Positions 12,069 to 20,270 of a stretch of 40,034 bases of DNA are shown here, in pieces. Every line of letters starts with the position of its first letter. Within the stretch, counting starts at the first letter, position 1. A program made the position numbers and the translations under genes. Under the pieces are notes generated by a model that saw only the letters and a program-made list of their open reading frames with translations, was not told the DNA's origin and did not search any database. The stretch is from a virus: the IMG/VR virus record IMGVR_UViG_3300028800_000184, positions 1 to 40,034 of that record, one strand, 5' to 3'.

Positions 12069-12368
12069 ATGTTAGCGAGTGAATTGACAGATGAGCAGAA
12101 AGAAGATTTTTGCGATCATTTTTACAATGAATGCTGGAATCTTCCATATGAACCGGACGACAGAAGTCCTATGCCATGGGGCTGTCCCTGGCTGCATGGC
12201 TCTCCTATTCTTCTATTAGGTGGAACTCCTCAAGAGATGGCAGAGATTTACTGGGACGGAAACTTCAGGGACATTAGAGAAGTTTTGCAGGATGAATATG
12301 AAGATCGATGCTGTGGTGGCCGAGGTTGCATGAGGTGCCTGGGTTTCTGCGATGCGGATTTTTTTTAG
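12069..12368 (+). CDS. Cys-rich acidic hypothetical protein, 99 aa
   Basis: The C-terminus holds a dense Cys cluster (RCCGGRGCMRCLGFCDADFF) and the centre a conserved-looking MPWGCPWLHG. The acidic first 30 residues are helical. This may be a small metal-binding phage protein; I know no function. AGAGG precedes the ATG nine bases after the previous stop, so it is co-transcribed. Confidence 0.6.
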   Translation: MLASELTDEQKEDFCDHFYNECWNLPYEPDDRSPMPWGCPWLHGSPILLLGGTPQEMAEIYWDGNFRDIREVLQDEYEDRCCGGRGCMRCLGFCDADFF

Positions 12369-12394
12369 AAAAGATTAAACAAAAAGAGATTAGA

Positions 12395-12580
12395 ATGGAA
12401 AACCAAGTAATTGAGGAAGCGATCGCCAATATCGTTTCGACATCTGAGGCTTTAGACAGGTTTTGTAATGATCCCAAGAATTACAATTCTTTTGGTTCAC
12501 AGATTTTAGAGCAAATGTCTTGGGAATTGCATAAGCAGGCAAATCTGCTAAGAGAATTCAAGTGCGACTATGGTTTTTAG
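12395..12580 (+). CDS. Hypothetical helical protein, 61 aa
   Basis: All-alpha and acidic, running MENQVIEEAIANIVSTSEAL and then LEQMSWELHKQANLLREF. The upstream frame to 12308 overlaps the previous gene and is unlikely to be used. It lies just before the ERF gene and could be an accessory of recombination, though nothing shows this. Confidence 0.55.
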   Translation: MENQVIEEAIANIVSTSEALDRFCNDPKNYNSFGSQILEQMSWELHKQANLLREFKCDYGF

Positions 12581-12586
12581 GAAAGT

Positions 12587-12613
12587 TCGGAGAGGAATTT
12601 TAATCCTCTCCGA
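12587..12613 (+). terminator. Intercistronic hairpin before the ERF gene
   Basis: A perfect 10-bp inverted repeat (TCGGAGAGGA and TCCTCTCCGA around ATTTTAA) stands right after the 61-residue gene. No T-run follows, so it is a weak or Rho-linked terminator, or an mRNA-processing or stabilising hairpin at the 5' end of the recombination message. Confidence 0.45.
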
Positions 12614-12683
12614 TGAGAAAACACCTGGGAGTGCTAACAACGCCAATATCATCAAAAAGTAAATTTAAGGAAAGGAAAATATT

Positions 12684-13349
12684 ATGTCTCAATCAGAATT
12701 AATTAACGAATTAGCGGCCGCTTTATCGAAAGCTCAGGGAGAAATGCAGGCAGCTATTAAAGATAAAATAAACCCGTTTTTCAAAAGTTCCTATGCCGAC
12801 TTGGGTAGCGTATGGGATGCAGCTCGTCCCGTGCTCAGCAAGTATGGTCTTTGCGTGATGCAAACAACCGAACTTGCAGCTGATAGAAATCAGGTTATTA
12901 TGGTAACGACTTTAGCGCATACTTCCGGTCAGTGGATGAAATCATTTTTGCCGTTGAATCCGAGTAAAAACGACAGTCAGGGCATGGGGGCGGCGATTAC
13001 ATATTTAAGGAGATATTCCCTTTCCGCTATTGTTGGTGTCGTTTGTGATGAAGATGATGATGGAGAGACAGCAGTAGGAAGAGGAAAGGCTCAACACAGC
13101 CAGCCTATGACACAAGAAAAAGTTGCTCCGGTAGAGCGTTTAGGGCAGCCTGAGATTGTAGCGCTGACAAGTCAAATTCAAAGTTTAGATGAAGGAAGCA
13201 GGAAATCTTTTCTGGATTGGATTAAAAAGGACTTTAATGCCTCTTCTATCCAGGATATCCCTAAAAACTGTTTTGATAAGTGCATGGTCTCTCTCAATGC
13301 TAAGATTAAATATTTAAAAGATCAGGAAAAAACCATGGCGGTAGCATAA
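12684..13349 (+). CDS. erf: ERF-family single-strand annealing protein, 221 aa
   Basis: The N-terminal 130 residues match the ERF superfamily: INELAAALSKAQGEMQAAIK, then NPFFKSSYADLGSVWDAARP, YGLCVMQTT, and MGAAITYLRRYSLSAIVGV followed by the acidic DEDDDG. These proteins form rings on single-stranded DNA and anneal homologous strands, often circularising phage DNA after entry. A linker and a short C-terminal helical region follow. The gene overlaps the exonuclease gene (TAATG), the usual annealase-exonuclease pair. AAGGAAAGG precedes the ATG. Confidence 0.9.
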   Translation: MSQSELINELAAALSKAQGEMQAAIKDKINPFFKSSYADLGSVWDAARPVLSKYGLCVMQTTELAADRNQVIMVTTLAHTSGQWMKSFLPLNPSKNDSQGMGAAITYLRRYSLSAIVGVVCDEDDDGETAVGRGKAQHSQPMTQEKVAPVERLGQPEIVALTSQIQSLDEGSRKSFLDWIKKDFNASSIQDIPKNCFDKCMVSLNAKIKYLKDQEKTMAVA

Positions 13350-14215
13350 TGAAAGTCATTGAATTGGAACAGGGATCGGAAGCATGGCTATCTTGGCGAA
13401 AGACGGTCATCACTGCAACAGACTGCCCAGCGATCCTGGGCTCTTCTCCCTGGTCAACGGCATATAAGTCCTGGCAAAGAAAGCTTGGTCTTATAGACGA
13501 GCAGCCGAGCAATGAGGCTATGGAGCGAGGCAAGCGCCTAGAGCCCAAGCTTAGGGCTCGTTTTATAGAGAAACATGTCCTCATGATGAGGCCTACTGTC
13601 GTCGAAAGTACAGAATATGATTTTTTAGGAGCCTCACTCGACGGATTGTCCGGATGTAGTAAATATATTCTAGAGATTAAGACTGGCGGCAATCAGCTTT
13701 ACAAAATGGCTTTTGAAGGTTCTATTCCTGATTATTATATGCATCAGATTCAACACCAGCTTTTGGTAACGAGGGCGGAAAAGTGCTATTATTTCGTTGG
13801 TGGCGAGGATGAATCTAAAGATATAGTCCTTGAAGTCTATCCTGACCCCGATTTTGAAAAAGCCTATCTTTTACAGGCTAGAGCTTTTTGGAAATGCGTC
13901 GCCTTCAATGAGCCGCCTCCCTTGCAAGATAGCGATTACAAGGACATGTCAAATACTCCATCTTGGAAAGGATATGCCGAACAATATCGCAAGCTTAGCG
14001 AGCAAATTAAAGGACTAGAAGAGCTCAAAGACAGTTACCGTGCGGAACTCCTGAAATTGTGTGGCGATCAAAGCTGCATAGGAGGAGGCATAAAGGTTGT
14101 TAAAAACATTATGCGCGGTCGCGTTGCCTATGATGAAATTCCAGAGATCAAAGGGATCGACTTAGATAAGTATCGCAAGCCGACAACGACGACCTGGAAA
14201 ATTCTCGTTGAATGA
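13349..14215 (+). CDS. YqaJ / lambda-exonuclease-like nuclease, 288 aa
   Basis: Residues 9-35 (GSEAWLSWRKTVITATDCPA, then ILGSSPW) are the hallmark N-terminus. ERGKRLEPKLR follows, and the catalytic core is Asp98 (GASLDG), Glu109 and Lys111 (ILEIKTGG), then YYMHQIQHQLLV. This PD-(D/E)XK nuclease degrades one strand from double-strand ends, leaving 3' tails for the ERF partner. The C-terminal 70 residues include a coiled coil (YRKLSEQIKGLEELKD). The gene is coupled to erf and ends five bases before a strong hairpin. Confidence 0.9.
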   Translation: MKVIELEQGSEAWLSWRKTVITATDCPAILGSSPWSTAYKSWQRKLGLIDEQPSNEAMERGKRLEPKLRARFIEKHVLMMRPTVVESTEYDFLGASLDGLSGCSKYILEIKTGGNQLYKMAFEGSIPDYYMHQIQHQLLVTRAEKCYYFVGGEDESKDIVLEVYPDPDFEKAYLLQARAFWKCVAFNEPPPLQDSDYKDMSNTPSWKGYAEQYRKLSEQIKGLEELKDSYRAELLKLCGDQSCIGGGIKVVKNIMRGRVAYDEIPEIKGIDLDKYRKPTTTTWKILVE

Positions 14216-14220
14216 AAAAG

Positions 14221-14256
14221 TAATCCCTATAGCACCCTAGATGGCTATAGGGATTA
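14221..14256. terminator. Bidirectional terminator between convergent blocks
   Basis: A perfect 13-bp stem (TAATCCCTATAGC and GCTATAGGGATTA) with a ten-base loop separates the rightward recombination genes from the leftward fibre genes. Read leftward it is followed by CTTTTTC, a good T-run; read rightward the tail is poorer (TCTTAGC). It directly abuts the last codon region of both converging units. Confidence 0.8.
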
Positions 14257-14258
14257 TC

Positions 14259-14393
14259 TTAGCATCCTTTTTTCTTCATGGTTTTTTTCATGCCCATGCT
14301 TTCATGCTTCTTATCATTTTTCTTATCCATCTTCATGAGCTTATCCATGCCCTTGTCCATGGCTTTCTTTTCTTTTTTAATGGCTTTATCCAT
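14259..14393 (-). CDS. Lys/Met-rich peptide, 44 aa
   Basis: The translation is extremely rich in Lys and Met (MDKAIKKEKKAMDKGMDKLM, and it ends KKKGC). Similar basic tails occur among small phage proteins of unknown role. A strong ribosome site (AGGAAAGG) lies before the ATG, and the stop touches the terminator, so it looks like the real last gene of the fibre block. It overlaps the next gene by eight bases. Confidence 0.55.
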   Translation of the reverse strand: MDKAIKKEKKAMDKGMDKLMKMDKKNDKKHESMGMKKTMKKKGC

Positions 14394-14544
14394 GTTTTTT
14401 TCCTTTCCTCGGTATTTTTGCGCCAGCTTTGCGAGCAACAGTCAGGGCTATAGCAACAGCTTGCTTAGGCTTTTTTCCTGCCGCTTCTTCAGCCTTTATG
14501 TTCTCACCGATAGCTTTTTTAGACGCACTTTTAATTAGCGGCAT
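14386..14544 (-). CDS. DUF6496-like small basic protein, 52 aa
   Basis: The sequence follows a pattern that I recognise from many phage and bacterial genomes: MPLIKSASKKAIGENIKAEE, then KKPKQAVAIALTVARKAG, then a short basic tail. I assign it to DUF6496 from memory of that pattern. Function is unknown; a nucleic-acid-binding role is plausible from charge. AGAGGAAG precedes the ATG, which lies inside the end of the preceding gene. Confidence 0.7.
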   Translation of the reverse strand: MPLIKSASKKAIGENIKAEEAAGKKPKQAVAIALTVARKAGAKIPRKGKKHG

Positions 14545-14797
14545 TTGGAACTTCCTCTTGGGCAGCTGCAGGCTCTGAGCATGGGGCTGAGCAAGGAGCT
14601 GCTACTGCCGGCGCAGGTACATCTTTATGGCTTTGCAGGATCTCACAGATAGCATCAATGGCCGCATTTTTCCCATCGGCATCACGCATGTACTGTGCTT
14701 GTACAATGTTATTAATGTTAGCAATTTGTTGCAGGAGGCCAGCGGTATGTGTGTATTCCAGCCCTTCTCTGAAGAGTGCTTTGATTTTATCTAGCAT
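14531..14797 (-). CDS. Hypothetical protein with Ala/Pro/Cys tail, 88 aa
   Basis: The first 55 residues form a helical domain (LDKIKALFREGLEYTHTAGL, then DGKNAAIDAICEIL). The last 30 are a low-complexity tail (PAPAVAAPCSAPCSEPAAAQ). AAAGGA precedes the ATG. It sits downstream of the fibre genes with the small lipoprotein; I do not recognise it. Confidence 0.65.
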   Translation of the reverse strand: MLDKIKALFREGLEYTHTAGLLQQIANINNIVQAQYMRDADGKNAAIDAICEILQSHKDVPAPAVAAPCSAPCSEPAAAQEEVPNAAN

Positions 14798-14829
14798 AGG
14801 TTTTCCTTTTTTTCATTTTGCTGTTTTTG

Positions 14830-15012
14830 TTATGGTTCGTCCTTATTTTGGACGTTAATAGAAATCTCAAGGTCTGTTTCCTTCTGAAAAGTTTCCTTTG
14901 AAACCTCTATTTTAATTGCTGTATCCGTAGCTATATCTTCAATATCCTGTGCCACTTGCGGAAGATATTGACAAGCTACCATAAAAGGTAATAACAATAA
15001 AAAATAGTGCAT
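14830..15012 (-). CDS. Small lipoprotein candidate, 60 aa
   Basis: The N-terminus MHYFLLLLPFMVACQYLPQ is a short hydrophobic signal ending in a lipobox-like MVAC, so the mature protein would be lipid-anchored at Cys14. The rest is acidic and polar. TTAAGGA is perfectly placed before this ATG, whereas longer frames to 15045 or 15075 lack a ribosome site and run into the fibre gene. Phage lipoproteins may act as outer-membrane spanins or superinfection-exclusion factors; neither is shown. Confidence 0.6.
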   Translation of the reverse strand: MHYFLLLLPFMVACQYLPQVAQDIEDIATDTAIKIEVSKETFQKETDLEISINVQNKDEP

Positions 15013-15056
15013 ATTTTTCCTTAACAGTTCAAGAATTTCATTCATTTTATATCTTT

Positions 15057-17984
15057 TTAATAAGTCGCAACGCAACGGCCAGAAAAAAAGGAAACCTTGG
15101 TCGTTCCATTTAATCCACCGATATAAACGTTTTTAGTTACACCATCGACGCTGACATGGACATTGACTTTATACCCAGCAGGTAATCTCATGCGACTAGC
15201 TCCAGAGATTGTAACGCCATCGTCATTTGGTGCATCAGTTAAACGTGAAGCGGTAGAACCTTGAAGGTTACCAAATTCCAAAATGTTATAATCCACGTTA
15301 GATCCGTCTGTGGCCCATATCCACATGACAATGCGCGTATGTGCTGCCATATTGCCTGTGGTAGCCTGGAATCTGATTGCTGCCTCAAATTCGTATTCCC
15401 CCTGTACAGGAGTTGTATATAATGCCCCTGTACCTGTAGTGAAATTGCTATTTGCATCCCATCCAGGGCTTGTAACAGTATCGAAAGGCACAATATATTT
15501 TGTACCATCACCAGTCTGGGATGAAGTATTGGTGGAAAGATAGGCAAAAAACGTGTAGTTATTTAATGAATCTGCAATTGTGATGCTTCCAGCAGCATTC
15601 GTGATGCTTACGCCAGCTCCAGCATTTAGCGTCGACCAGACAGGCTGTGCCCCTGTAGAACCAATGAGAACTTTACCATTCGTTGGCTGCCCTGGTGTCC
15701 ATCCTATGGATTGCCAATTAGTGCCATCATAATAAAATGCGCTTGCTCCCTCGTTTGTACTTATAGCATAAGAAGCAAGTCCATCGATTGTTTTAGCTGA
15801 CTGAGCTTGCATTGTAATGTTATTAGTACCTGCGGCTCCAGATTCGTCTTTTACAACAAGAAAACTATTACCTGAGCTTGGCGTGGCCAACGTAATTGTT
15901 CTTGCGGCGGCTGTAGAGGTTACCGCGACTAAATAATCTCCAGTGACCGTGGAATAATTCGTTGCGGTAGCCGTTCTCGAAAATTGTAGAGTTCCTAAAA
16001 GTCCTTGAGTTTTTGATGCGGCAGTATTGAAGTTACGGTTAGTAACGGCAATTGCGACTGACCCCCAGGTAAAGATATCTGTACCATTATCACCAACCTT
16101 CATCGTTGACGTGCCAGAACGATAAATGCCGAAGGTGTTTTGAGCAGCAAAGCTATAGGATGGTGAGGTATTAGAACCATCCGATAATGTAGCCTGTGCC
16201 GTTGGGGTGGCTGCATTTGTAATTGTTAAAAAACTTACATATGCCGATCCGTTATATCCTTGTATGAGTGCAGTGTTTCCTGACGTTGTTGTAGATCTTA
16301 AAGCACCTCCATTTCCTAGGGTTACGTTACCAAACGTTACCGATGATGTTGTCGCTATATCTTGAGGTGTTGTTAAAGTAACAGATCCAGTTTGAGATGA
16401 TCCTGAAGTGCCGTTAGCAAGAACTTGGTTAGCTGTACCAACTATAGCAGTCACTCCACTAGCAGGGGGAGCCTGCCAGGTAGGTGAGCTTCCGGCTCCA
16501 TTACTAGTTAAGACGAAAGTAGACGTTCCAAAACCCAAAGAGCTTAACTGCCCGTTTGTATCTACTGCGACAGGAGCCGACGCTGAAACGGTAACGCCTG
16601 TTACACCAGCTAAAAAGGCTCTATTTTGTTGACCAGAGGATGACCCTGGCTTACCGATTCTAATTGTATTATTTTCGCCAGCGGTTCCATTTGTACCAAT
16701 AACAATATTGGAGCTTTCTGACCCCGTGTAGCCGGTTCCTGCGGGGGAGCCTAGACAAATATTGTTTGTGCCGGTTAGTAACGAACCCAAACAACCTGAA
16801 CCTATAGCAATGTTTGAACCTTGTGAAGAGGAACCAGTATAGCTTCCCATTGCGCTATTACCAACTACGGTATTGGAGGACGTGCTAACGGCATTAAGAA
16901 GGGCATTAGTTCCATAAACGACATTTGATACGCCGCTCGATAAAGAGGAAAGTGAAGAACCTAAAGAAAGATTCGATAAACCAAAATCAAGTGTTTGCGT
17001 TCCAGTGGTTCCCACGAATTGTACTGTAGCATGGGCAGTAAGAAGGTTCCAATTTCCTGCCACAGGGGCTATGCCCCCCCCGCTGTTGCCGGTGATCGTC
17101 TGACCAATTGAAGCCGAAGAAACTTCGCCTAATTGTCCTGAACTAGAAACATTGACGAAATTACCACTAACGGTTGTTCCTACAATACCAGCAAAAAAGG
17201 CGCGATTCTGTTGTCCAGCACTAGAACCTTGCGTTCCAATACGTATAGTATTAGATTCCGAAGCACTTCCTATATTATTTATTAATATATTTGAACTTTC
17301 TGCGCCTATATATGCATTTCCAGCGACAGCACCTAAAATAATATTTCTTACGCCAGTTAGTAGGTTTGCTGCACATGCTTGCCCTATAGCTATATTATTA
17401 CCTGCACCTCCCGCACCCGATGTAAAGGATTTTAGTGCTTGCTGTCCAATAGCTACACATGCAGATCCAGCTGTTAGTGCATTAAGAGCTAGTTGACCTA
17501 ATCCTACATTAGCAATACCTGAAACTGTGGGAGCGCTCCCTAAAATCAAGTTGGAGAGGCCAAAATCAAGTGTTTCTGTTCCGGCAGTTCCTACAAAAGT
17601 AACGGTTGCATTCGCTGTTAATAGGTTCCAATTTCCTGCCACAGGGGCTATGGCCCCCCCGCTGTTGCCGGTGATCGTCTGACCAAATCCACTGCCATTT
17701 AAAGTTACAAAACCATTGGCATCTACGGTGAAAAAAGTAGCATCAAAAGAAGCTAATCCGGCATGTGAAGCTGATGAGGAAGCGTTTGCCGAACTATATT
17801 GTACCTCGATTGTTATCGTATTTCCTGAACCTACAGTTTCAACAGGAATGCTATGCGCAGCAACCCCCTCTCCAAGGATTTCGATAGTATTTGCAATGGG
17901 AACGGCTTCTCCTACATTTGCTACAAATAACGTAGGAATCTCAGGGTGGGTGCCAATAAAATCAATTATTCCGGCTTGGGACAT
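15057..17984 (-). CDS. Large tail fibre / adhesin-like protein, 975 aa
   Basis: Three regions can be seen. Residues about 1-490 contain repeats like trimeric adhesin head motifs (NIAIGQ, ILGAVAGN, NTIRIGTQGSSAGQQNRAFF), each set introduced by GQTITGNSGG-IAPVAGNWNL. The middle is a Ser/Thr/Gly-rich shaft (GSSQTGSVTLTTPQDIATTS). The final 150 residues (FAYLSTNTSSQTGDGTKYIV to the end VSFFSGRCVATY) look like a C1q-type jelly-roll head. This is the layout of a trimeric receptor-binding fibre. It is followed by the small lipoprotein gene. Confidence 0.8.
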   Translation of the reverse strand: MSQAGIIDFIGTHPEIPTLFVANVGEAVPIANTIEILGEGVAAHSIPVETVGSGNTITIEVQYSSANASSSASHAGLASFDATFFTVDANGFVTLNGSGFGQTITGNSGGAIAPVAGNWNLLTANATVTFVGTAGTETLDFGLSNLILGSAPTVSGIANVGLGQLALNALTAGSACVAIGQQALKSFTSGAGGAGNNIAIGQACAANLLTGVRNIILGAVAGNAYIGAESSNILINNIGSASESNTIRIGTQGSSAGQQNRAFFAGIVGTTVSGNFVNVSSSGQLGEVSSASIGQTITGNSGGGIAPVAGNWNLLTAHATVQFVGTTGTQTLDFGLSNLSLGSSLSSLSSGVSNVVYGTNALLNAVSTSSNTVVGNSAMGSYTGSSSQGSNIAIGSGCLGSLLTGTNNICLGSPAGTGYTGSESSNIVIGTNGTAGENNTIRIGKPGSSSGQQNRAFLAGVTGVTVSASAPVAVDTNGQLSSLGFGTSTFVLTSNGAGSSPTWQAPPASGVTAIVGTANQVLANGTSGSSQTGSVTLTTPQDIATTSSVTFGNVTLGNGGALRSTTTSGNTALIQGYNGSAYVSFLTITNAATPTAQATLSDGSNTSPSYSFAAQNTFGIYRSGTSTMKVGDNGTDIFTWGSVAIAVTNRNFNTAASKTQGLLGTLQFSRTATATNYSTVTGDYLVAVTSTAAARTITLATPSSGNSFLVVKDESGAAGTNNITMQAQSAKTIDGLASYAISTNEGASAFYYDGTNWQSIGWTPGQPTNGKVLIGSTGAQPVWSTLNAGAGVSITNAAGSITIADSLNNYTFFAYLSTNTSSQTGDGTKYIVPFDTVTSPGWDANSNFTTGTGALYTTPVQGEYEFEAAIRFQATTGNMAAHTRIVMWIWATDGSNVDYNILEFGNLQGSTASRLTDAPNDDGVTISGASRMRLPAGYKVNVHVSVDGVTKNVYIGGLNGTTKVSFFSGRCVATY
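17044..17107. repeat. 64-bp intragenic repeat, copy 1
   Basis: This segment of the fibre gene matches 17623-17686 with one substitution and encodes the shared motif GQTITGNSGG-IAPVAGNWNLL. Near-identity at the DNA level, with more diverged sequence on both sides, indicates recent duplication or homogenising recombination within the fibre gene. Confidence 0.85.
17623..17686. repeat. 64-bp intragenic repeat, copy 2
   Basis: Second copy of the 64-bp fibre repeat, differing from the first at one base in a C-run (GG-C7 here, G-C8 there). Unequal exchange between the copies would delete or duplicate about 190 codons of the adhesin-repeat domain. Confidence 0.85.
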
Positions 17985-18652
17985 GCTGCACCTCTTTTAT
18001 TGAGTCTTTCAATTAACGTGTAAATATTCTCAATCTTCTTTTCGATATAGAAGGCCGCTTTTTTATAGCGCAGAATTTCTCTTTCAATGCCCTCTTTATC
18101 TAACTTTGCGAGAGCATAATTTTGTTCACCCTTGACCTGTATATCATCGAGGGCTTTTTGCATATCGTTACGCATTTTTGAAAATTCATCTTTTAGAGAA
18201 ATGAATAAATCCTTGCATTGTCTCTGACAATCTTGGAAAGCAAGTAAATGATTATTAGTAACTTGTGAAATATTTTCTTCTATGCTTTTCTTATGCTTTT
18301 CAACATCTTCCTTACTAGATAAATTCACTTGGCTCTCTTGCAAAAGCCTATGCAGCTCCTCTATCGCCTTTCCTTGCGAGGCAATAATGAATTCATTAGT
18401 TTCTATCTTTACTTTCAAAAATCCGATTTCGGCTAAGAAGAATGTTTGAAAGGTTTTTATCTCCTCGTCATTCCTTTGACATATGGCTTCGAATTTTTGC
18501 ATGGCAAGACGCAAATCATCTCTCAATGCTTGCATTTCCTTTTGATGAGAAGAAATGAGATGCTGATGCTCTCCTTCCTGTTTCTTCATAAGAAGATCAA
18601 GTCTTTTATCTGCCCTAGTAACCGGTTGTTGGGGCATTCGTTGGTTGTGCAT
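17966..18652 (-). CDS. Coiled-coil structural protein, about 228 aa
   Basis: Almost the entire protein is charged helix with heptads (QHLISSHQKEMQALRDDLRL, IETNEFIIASQGKAIEELHR, KFEAICQRNDEEIKTF). No domain is recognised. Placed between two fibre genes, it may be a fibre shaft, fibre chaperone or tail spike adaptor. The start is uncertain: ATGs at 18742, 18652 and 18637 are all in frame. The first would overlap the neighbour by over 120 bases, so I use 18652. Confidence 0.6.
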   Translation of the reverse strand: MHNQRMPQQPVTRADKRLDLLMKKQEGEHQHLISSHQKEMQALRDDLRLAMQKFEAICQRNDEEIKTFQTFFLAEIGFLKVKIETNEFIIASQGKAIEELHRLLQESQVNLSSKEDVEKHKKSIEENISQVTNNHLLAFQDCQRQCKDLFISLKDEFSKMRNDMQKALDDIQVKGEQNYALAKLDKEGIEREILRYKKAAFYIEKKIENIYTLIERLNKRGAACPKPE

Positions 18653-18980
18653 ACATGACTTCAATGTAAACGGCTCCTTTCGATGGTGCAGAGGCATATT
18701 TGACATAAAACTGTGTGCCAATGGCGAAACAGAAATCGTCATGGTTTACAGGTCTATGGTTAGTAGTTATGTCGAAAAGCTTAAAGCTACCTGCAGGCAC
18801 CAAAATCTGATCGGTAGTCCCATTAGTACTTAAAAAAACGTCCTCATCGGAAGTATTAGTGAAGCATATAATCCTTGCTGGAAAGCCTAAAGGAGTTCCC
18901 AGAGCCACATATGACCCTGTGATACTGCTATAGGCTACACTTCTAATAGCGTCAACCTTTGCTTGTGTGGTAAAACTCAT
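18615..18980 (-). CDS. Hypothetical beta-rich virion protein, 121 aa
   Basis: The pattern is a small beta-sandwich: ITGSYVALGTPLGFPARIIC, then FTNTSDEDVFLSTNGTTDQI, then VPAGSFKLFDITTN and FAIGTQFYVKYAS. This resembles small phage decoration or fibre-accessory proteins, though I cannot name a family. GGAGG precedes the ATG. The 3' end overlaps the coiled-coil gene. Confidence 0.6.
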   Translation of the reverse strand: MSFTTQAKVDAIRSVAYSSITGSYVALGTPLGFPARIICFTNTSDEDVFLSTNGTTDQILVPAGSFKLFDITTNHRPVNHDDFCFAIGTQFYVKYASAPSKGAVYIEVMYAQPTNAPTTGY

Positions 18981-18991
18981 AGGGCCTCCGA

Positions 18992-19927
18992 TTAGTTCAG
19001 CACCAAGAATGTTAATACTAAAGATGCTGTGCTATTAGTCACTGCTGAAGCATTCTGAACAACTACAACGGACTGATTTGCTGAGTTTGTTACGCTTTGT
19101 ATAGTAATAGCTGATCCTGTGGTGCCGCCTGTCAATCCGTAAAGAACCTGAGTGCCAGAGCCACTGATGGAGCTGTTGCTTATTGTCATGGTGAAAGTTG
19201 CCCCAGCGTTAATTGTTGGGGTTGTTATTGTTATCTGTCCTGAACGACCGTTTAACGTTGCTGTTGTTGTTCCAGAGGTAGATCCGGAGTTAAGTGTAAT
19301 ACCGGCTCCTGCTGTGGTAGCCACAAAGCCTGTAGCGGCTGTCATGTTACCAGTAACGGAAGGCGAAGCTGTATAAGCTGGGATGACACCAACGCCACCA
19401 CTTGCAAGAAGCTGGCCTACAGCGACGTCGGCAATTTGACCAATAACGTTACTTGCTGTAGCAGCAATTAAAGAACCGGCTGTTACGGTTGCTGGGTAAG
19501 TTGCCGTTGTCCAGGTAGGATCGGCAGAAGCGCCTCCTGATGTAAGCACTTGTCCGGCCGAGCCCGCAGCCGTTGCTACAATGGAACTAGTTCCTTCTCC
19601 GATCAAGACACCATGCGCTGTATAGGTTGCTGGAGTATAAGGGCCGATTAAGGAAAGGACGACGTTCCCGGTCGTTGGAGTAGCAAGGATTTGATTAGCA
19701 GTACCAGTAACGGATAATACGTTTCCAGAATTTGTTGCAAATTGCACCCAATTGCCACCACCACCATAGAGATAAAAAGCTGTTGGAGCCTTTGGAGGGG
19801 TAAAAACCAGCTGACCAATTTCATAATTTGTTTGATTGGATGTTGGTGCGGTTTCAAAAGGCAGTGGAGGAGGTAATACAGGGATGAGTGCCTGACCGAT
19901 ACCATAGACCTGAAACATCTTAGACAT
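18992..19927 (-). CDS. Tail fibre protein, 311 aa
   Basis: The N-terminal 60 residues are distinct (VYGIGQALIPVLPPPLPFET) and could be the tail-attachment part. The remainder is low-complexity Gly/Ser/Thr/Ala shaft with motifs shared with the large fibre (VTGTANQILATPTTGNVVLS; GSAGQVLTSGGASADPTWTT). No Trp-rich head is present. AGGAG precedes the ATG at 19927. It is the first gene of the fibre block. Confidence 0.72.
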   Translation of the reverse strand: MSKMFQVYGIGQALIPVLPPPLPFETAPTSNQTNYEIGQLVFTPPKAPTAFYLYGGGGNWVQFATNSGNVLSVTGTANQILATPTTGNVVLSLIGPYTPATYTAHGVLIGEGTSSIVATAAGSAGQVLTSGGASADPTWTTATYPATVTAGSLIAATASNVIGQIADVAVGQLLASGGVGVIPAYTASPSVTGNMTAATGFVATTAGAGITLNSGSTSGTTTATLNGRSGQITITTPTINAGATFTMTISNSSISGSGTQVLYGLTGGTTGSAITIQSVTNSANQSVVVVQNASAVTNSTASLVLTFLVLN

Positions 19928-19994
19928 GTGAATACTCCTGTTGTTGTTTAAAACGAAATTTGATGTATAAAATTCACGAGAGTCAATATTTATG

Positions 19995-20025
19995 TTTACA
20001 GATAAATGTAACGTTGACTTATAAA
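19995..20025 (+). promoter_or_regulatory. Candidate promoter for the rtcB block
   Basis: TTTACA (19995-20000) and TATAAA (20020-20025) are near-consensus boxes but 19 bases apart, longer than ideal. The gap 19928-20078 lies between divergent genes, so it should also carry a leftward promoter for the fibre block. I see no convincing one. Confidence 0.35.
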
Positions 20026-20078
20026 GCACACTATGAAACAATGATGTCTTATGTGTTCTTAATTAAAAGGGGGTTAAT

Positions 20079-20267
20079 ATGAATTTTTTAACCGTAGAAG
20101 AGTTTGCTCAGCGTATTAAAATGCATCCTGGAAGCGTTAGAAGATCTATAAAGCAAGGAAAAATCTTTGCTACAAGGCCGAGCATGGGTAAAAAAGGGCC
20201 CTACAGAATTGCGGAATCGGAACTGGAAAGATTACATTTACAAGGTATGTGTGAGAAGGAAAAATAA
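20079..20267 (+). CDS. HTH (excisionase/MerR-like) protein, 62 aa
   Basis: FLTVEEFAQRIKMHPGSVRR, then SIKQGKIFATRPSMGKKGPY, then RIAESELERL is the helix-turn-helix-wing pattern of small excisionase-type DNA-binding proteins. It leads the rightward block, preceded by AAGGGGG. With no integrase in the genome, a transcriptional role is likelier than excision. Confidence 0.75.
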   Translation: MNFLTVEEFAQRIKMHPGSVRRSIKQGKIFATRPSMGKKGPYRIAESELERLHLQGMCEKEK

Positions 20268-20270
20268 TCA

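Noticed and set aside
20079-20267. HTH protein as excisionase of an integrating prophage
   Set aside because: No integrase or attachment-site repeat is visible in the genome.
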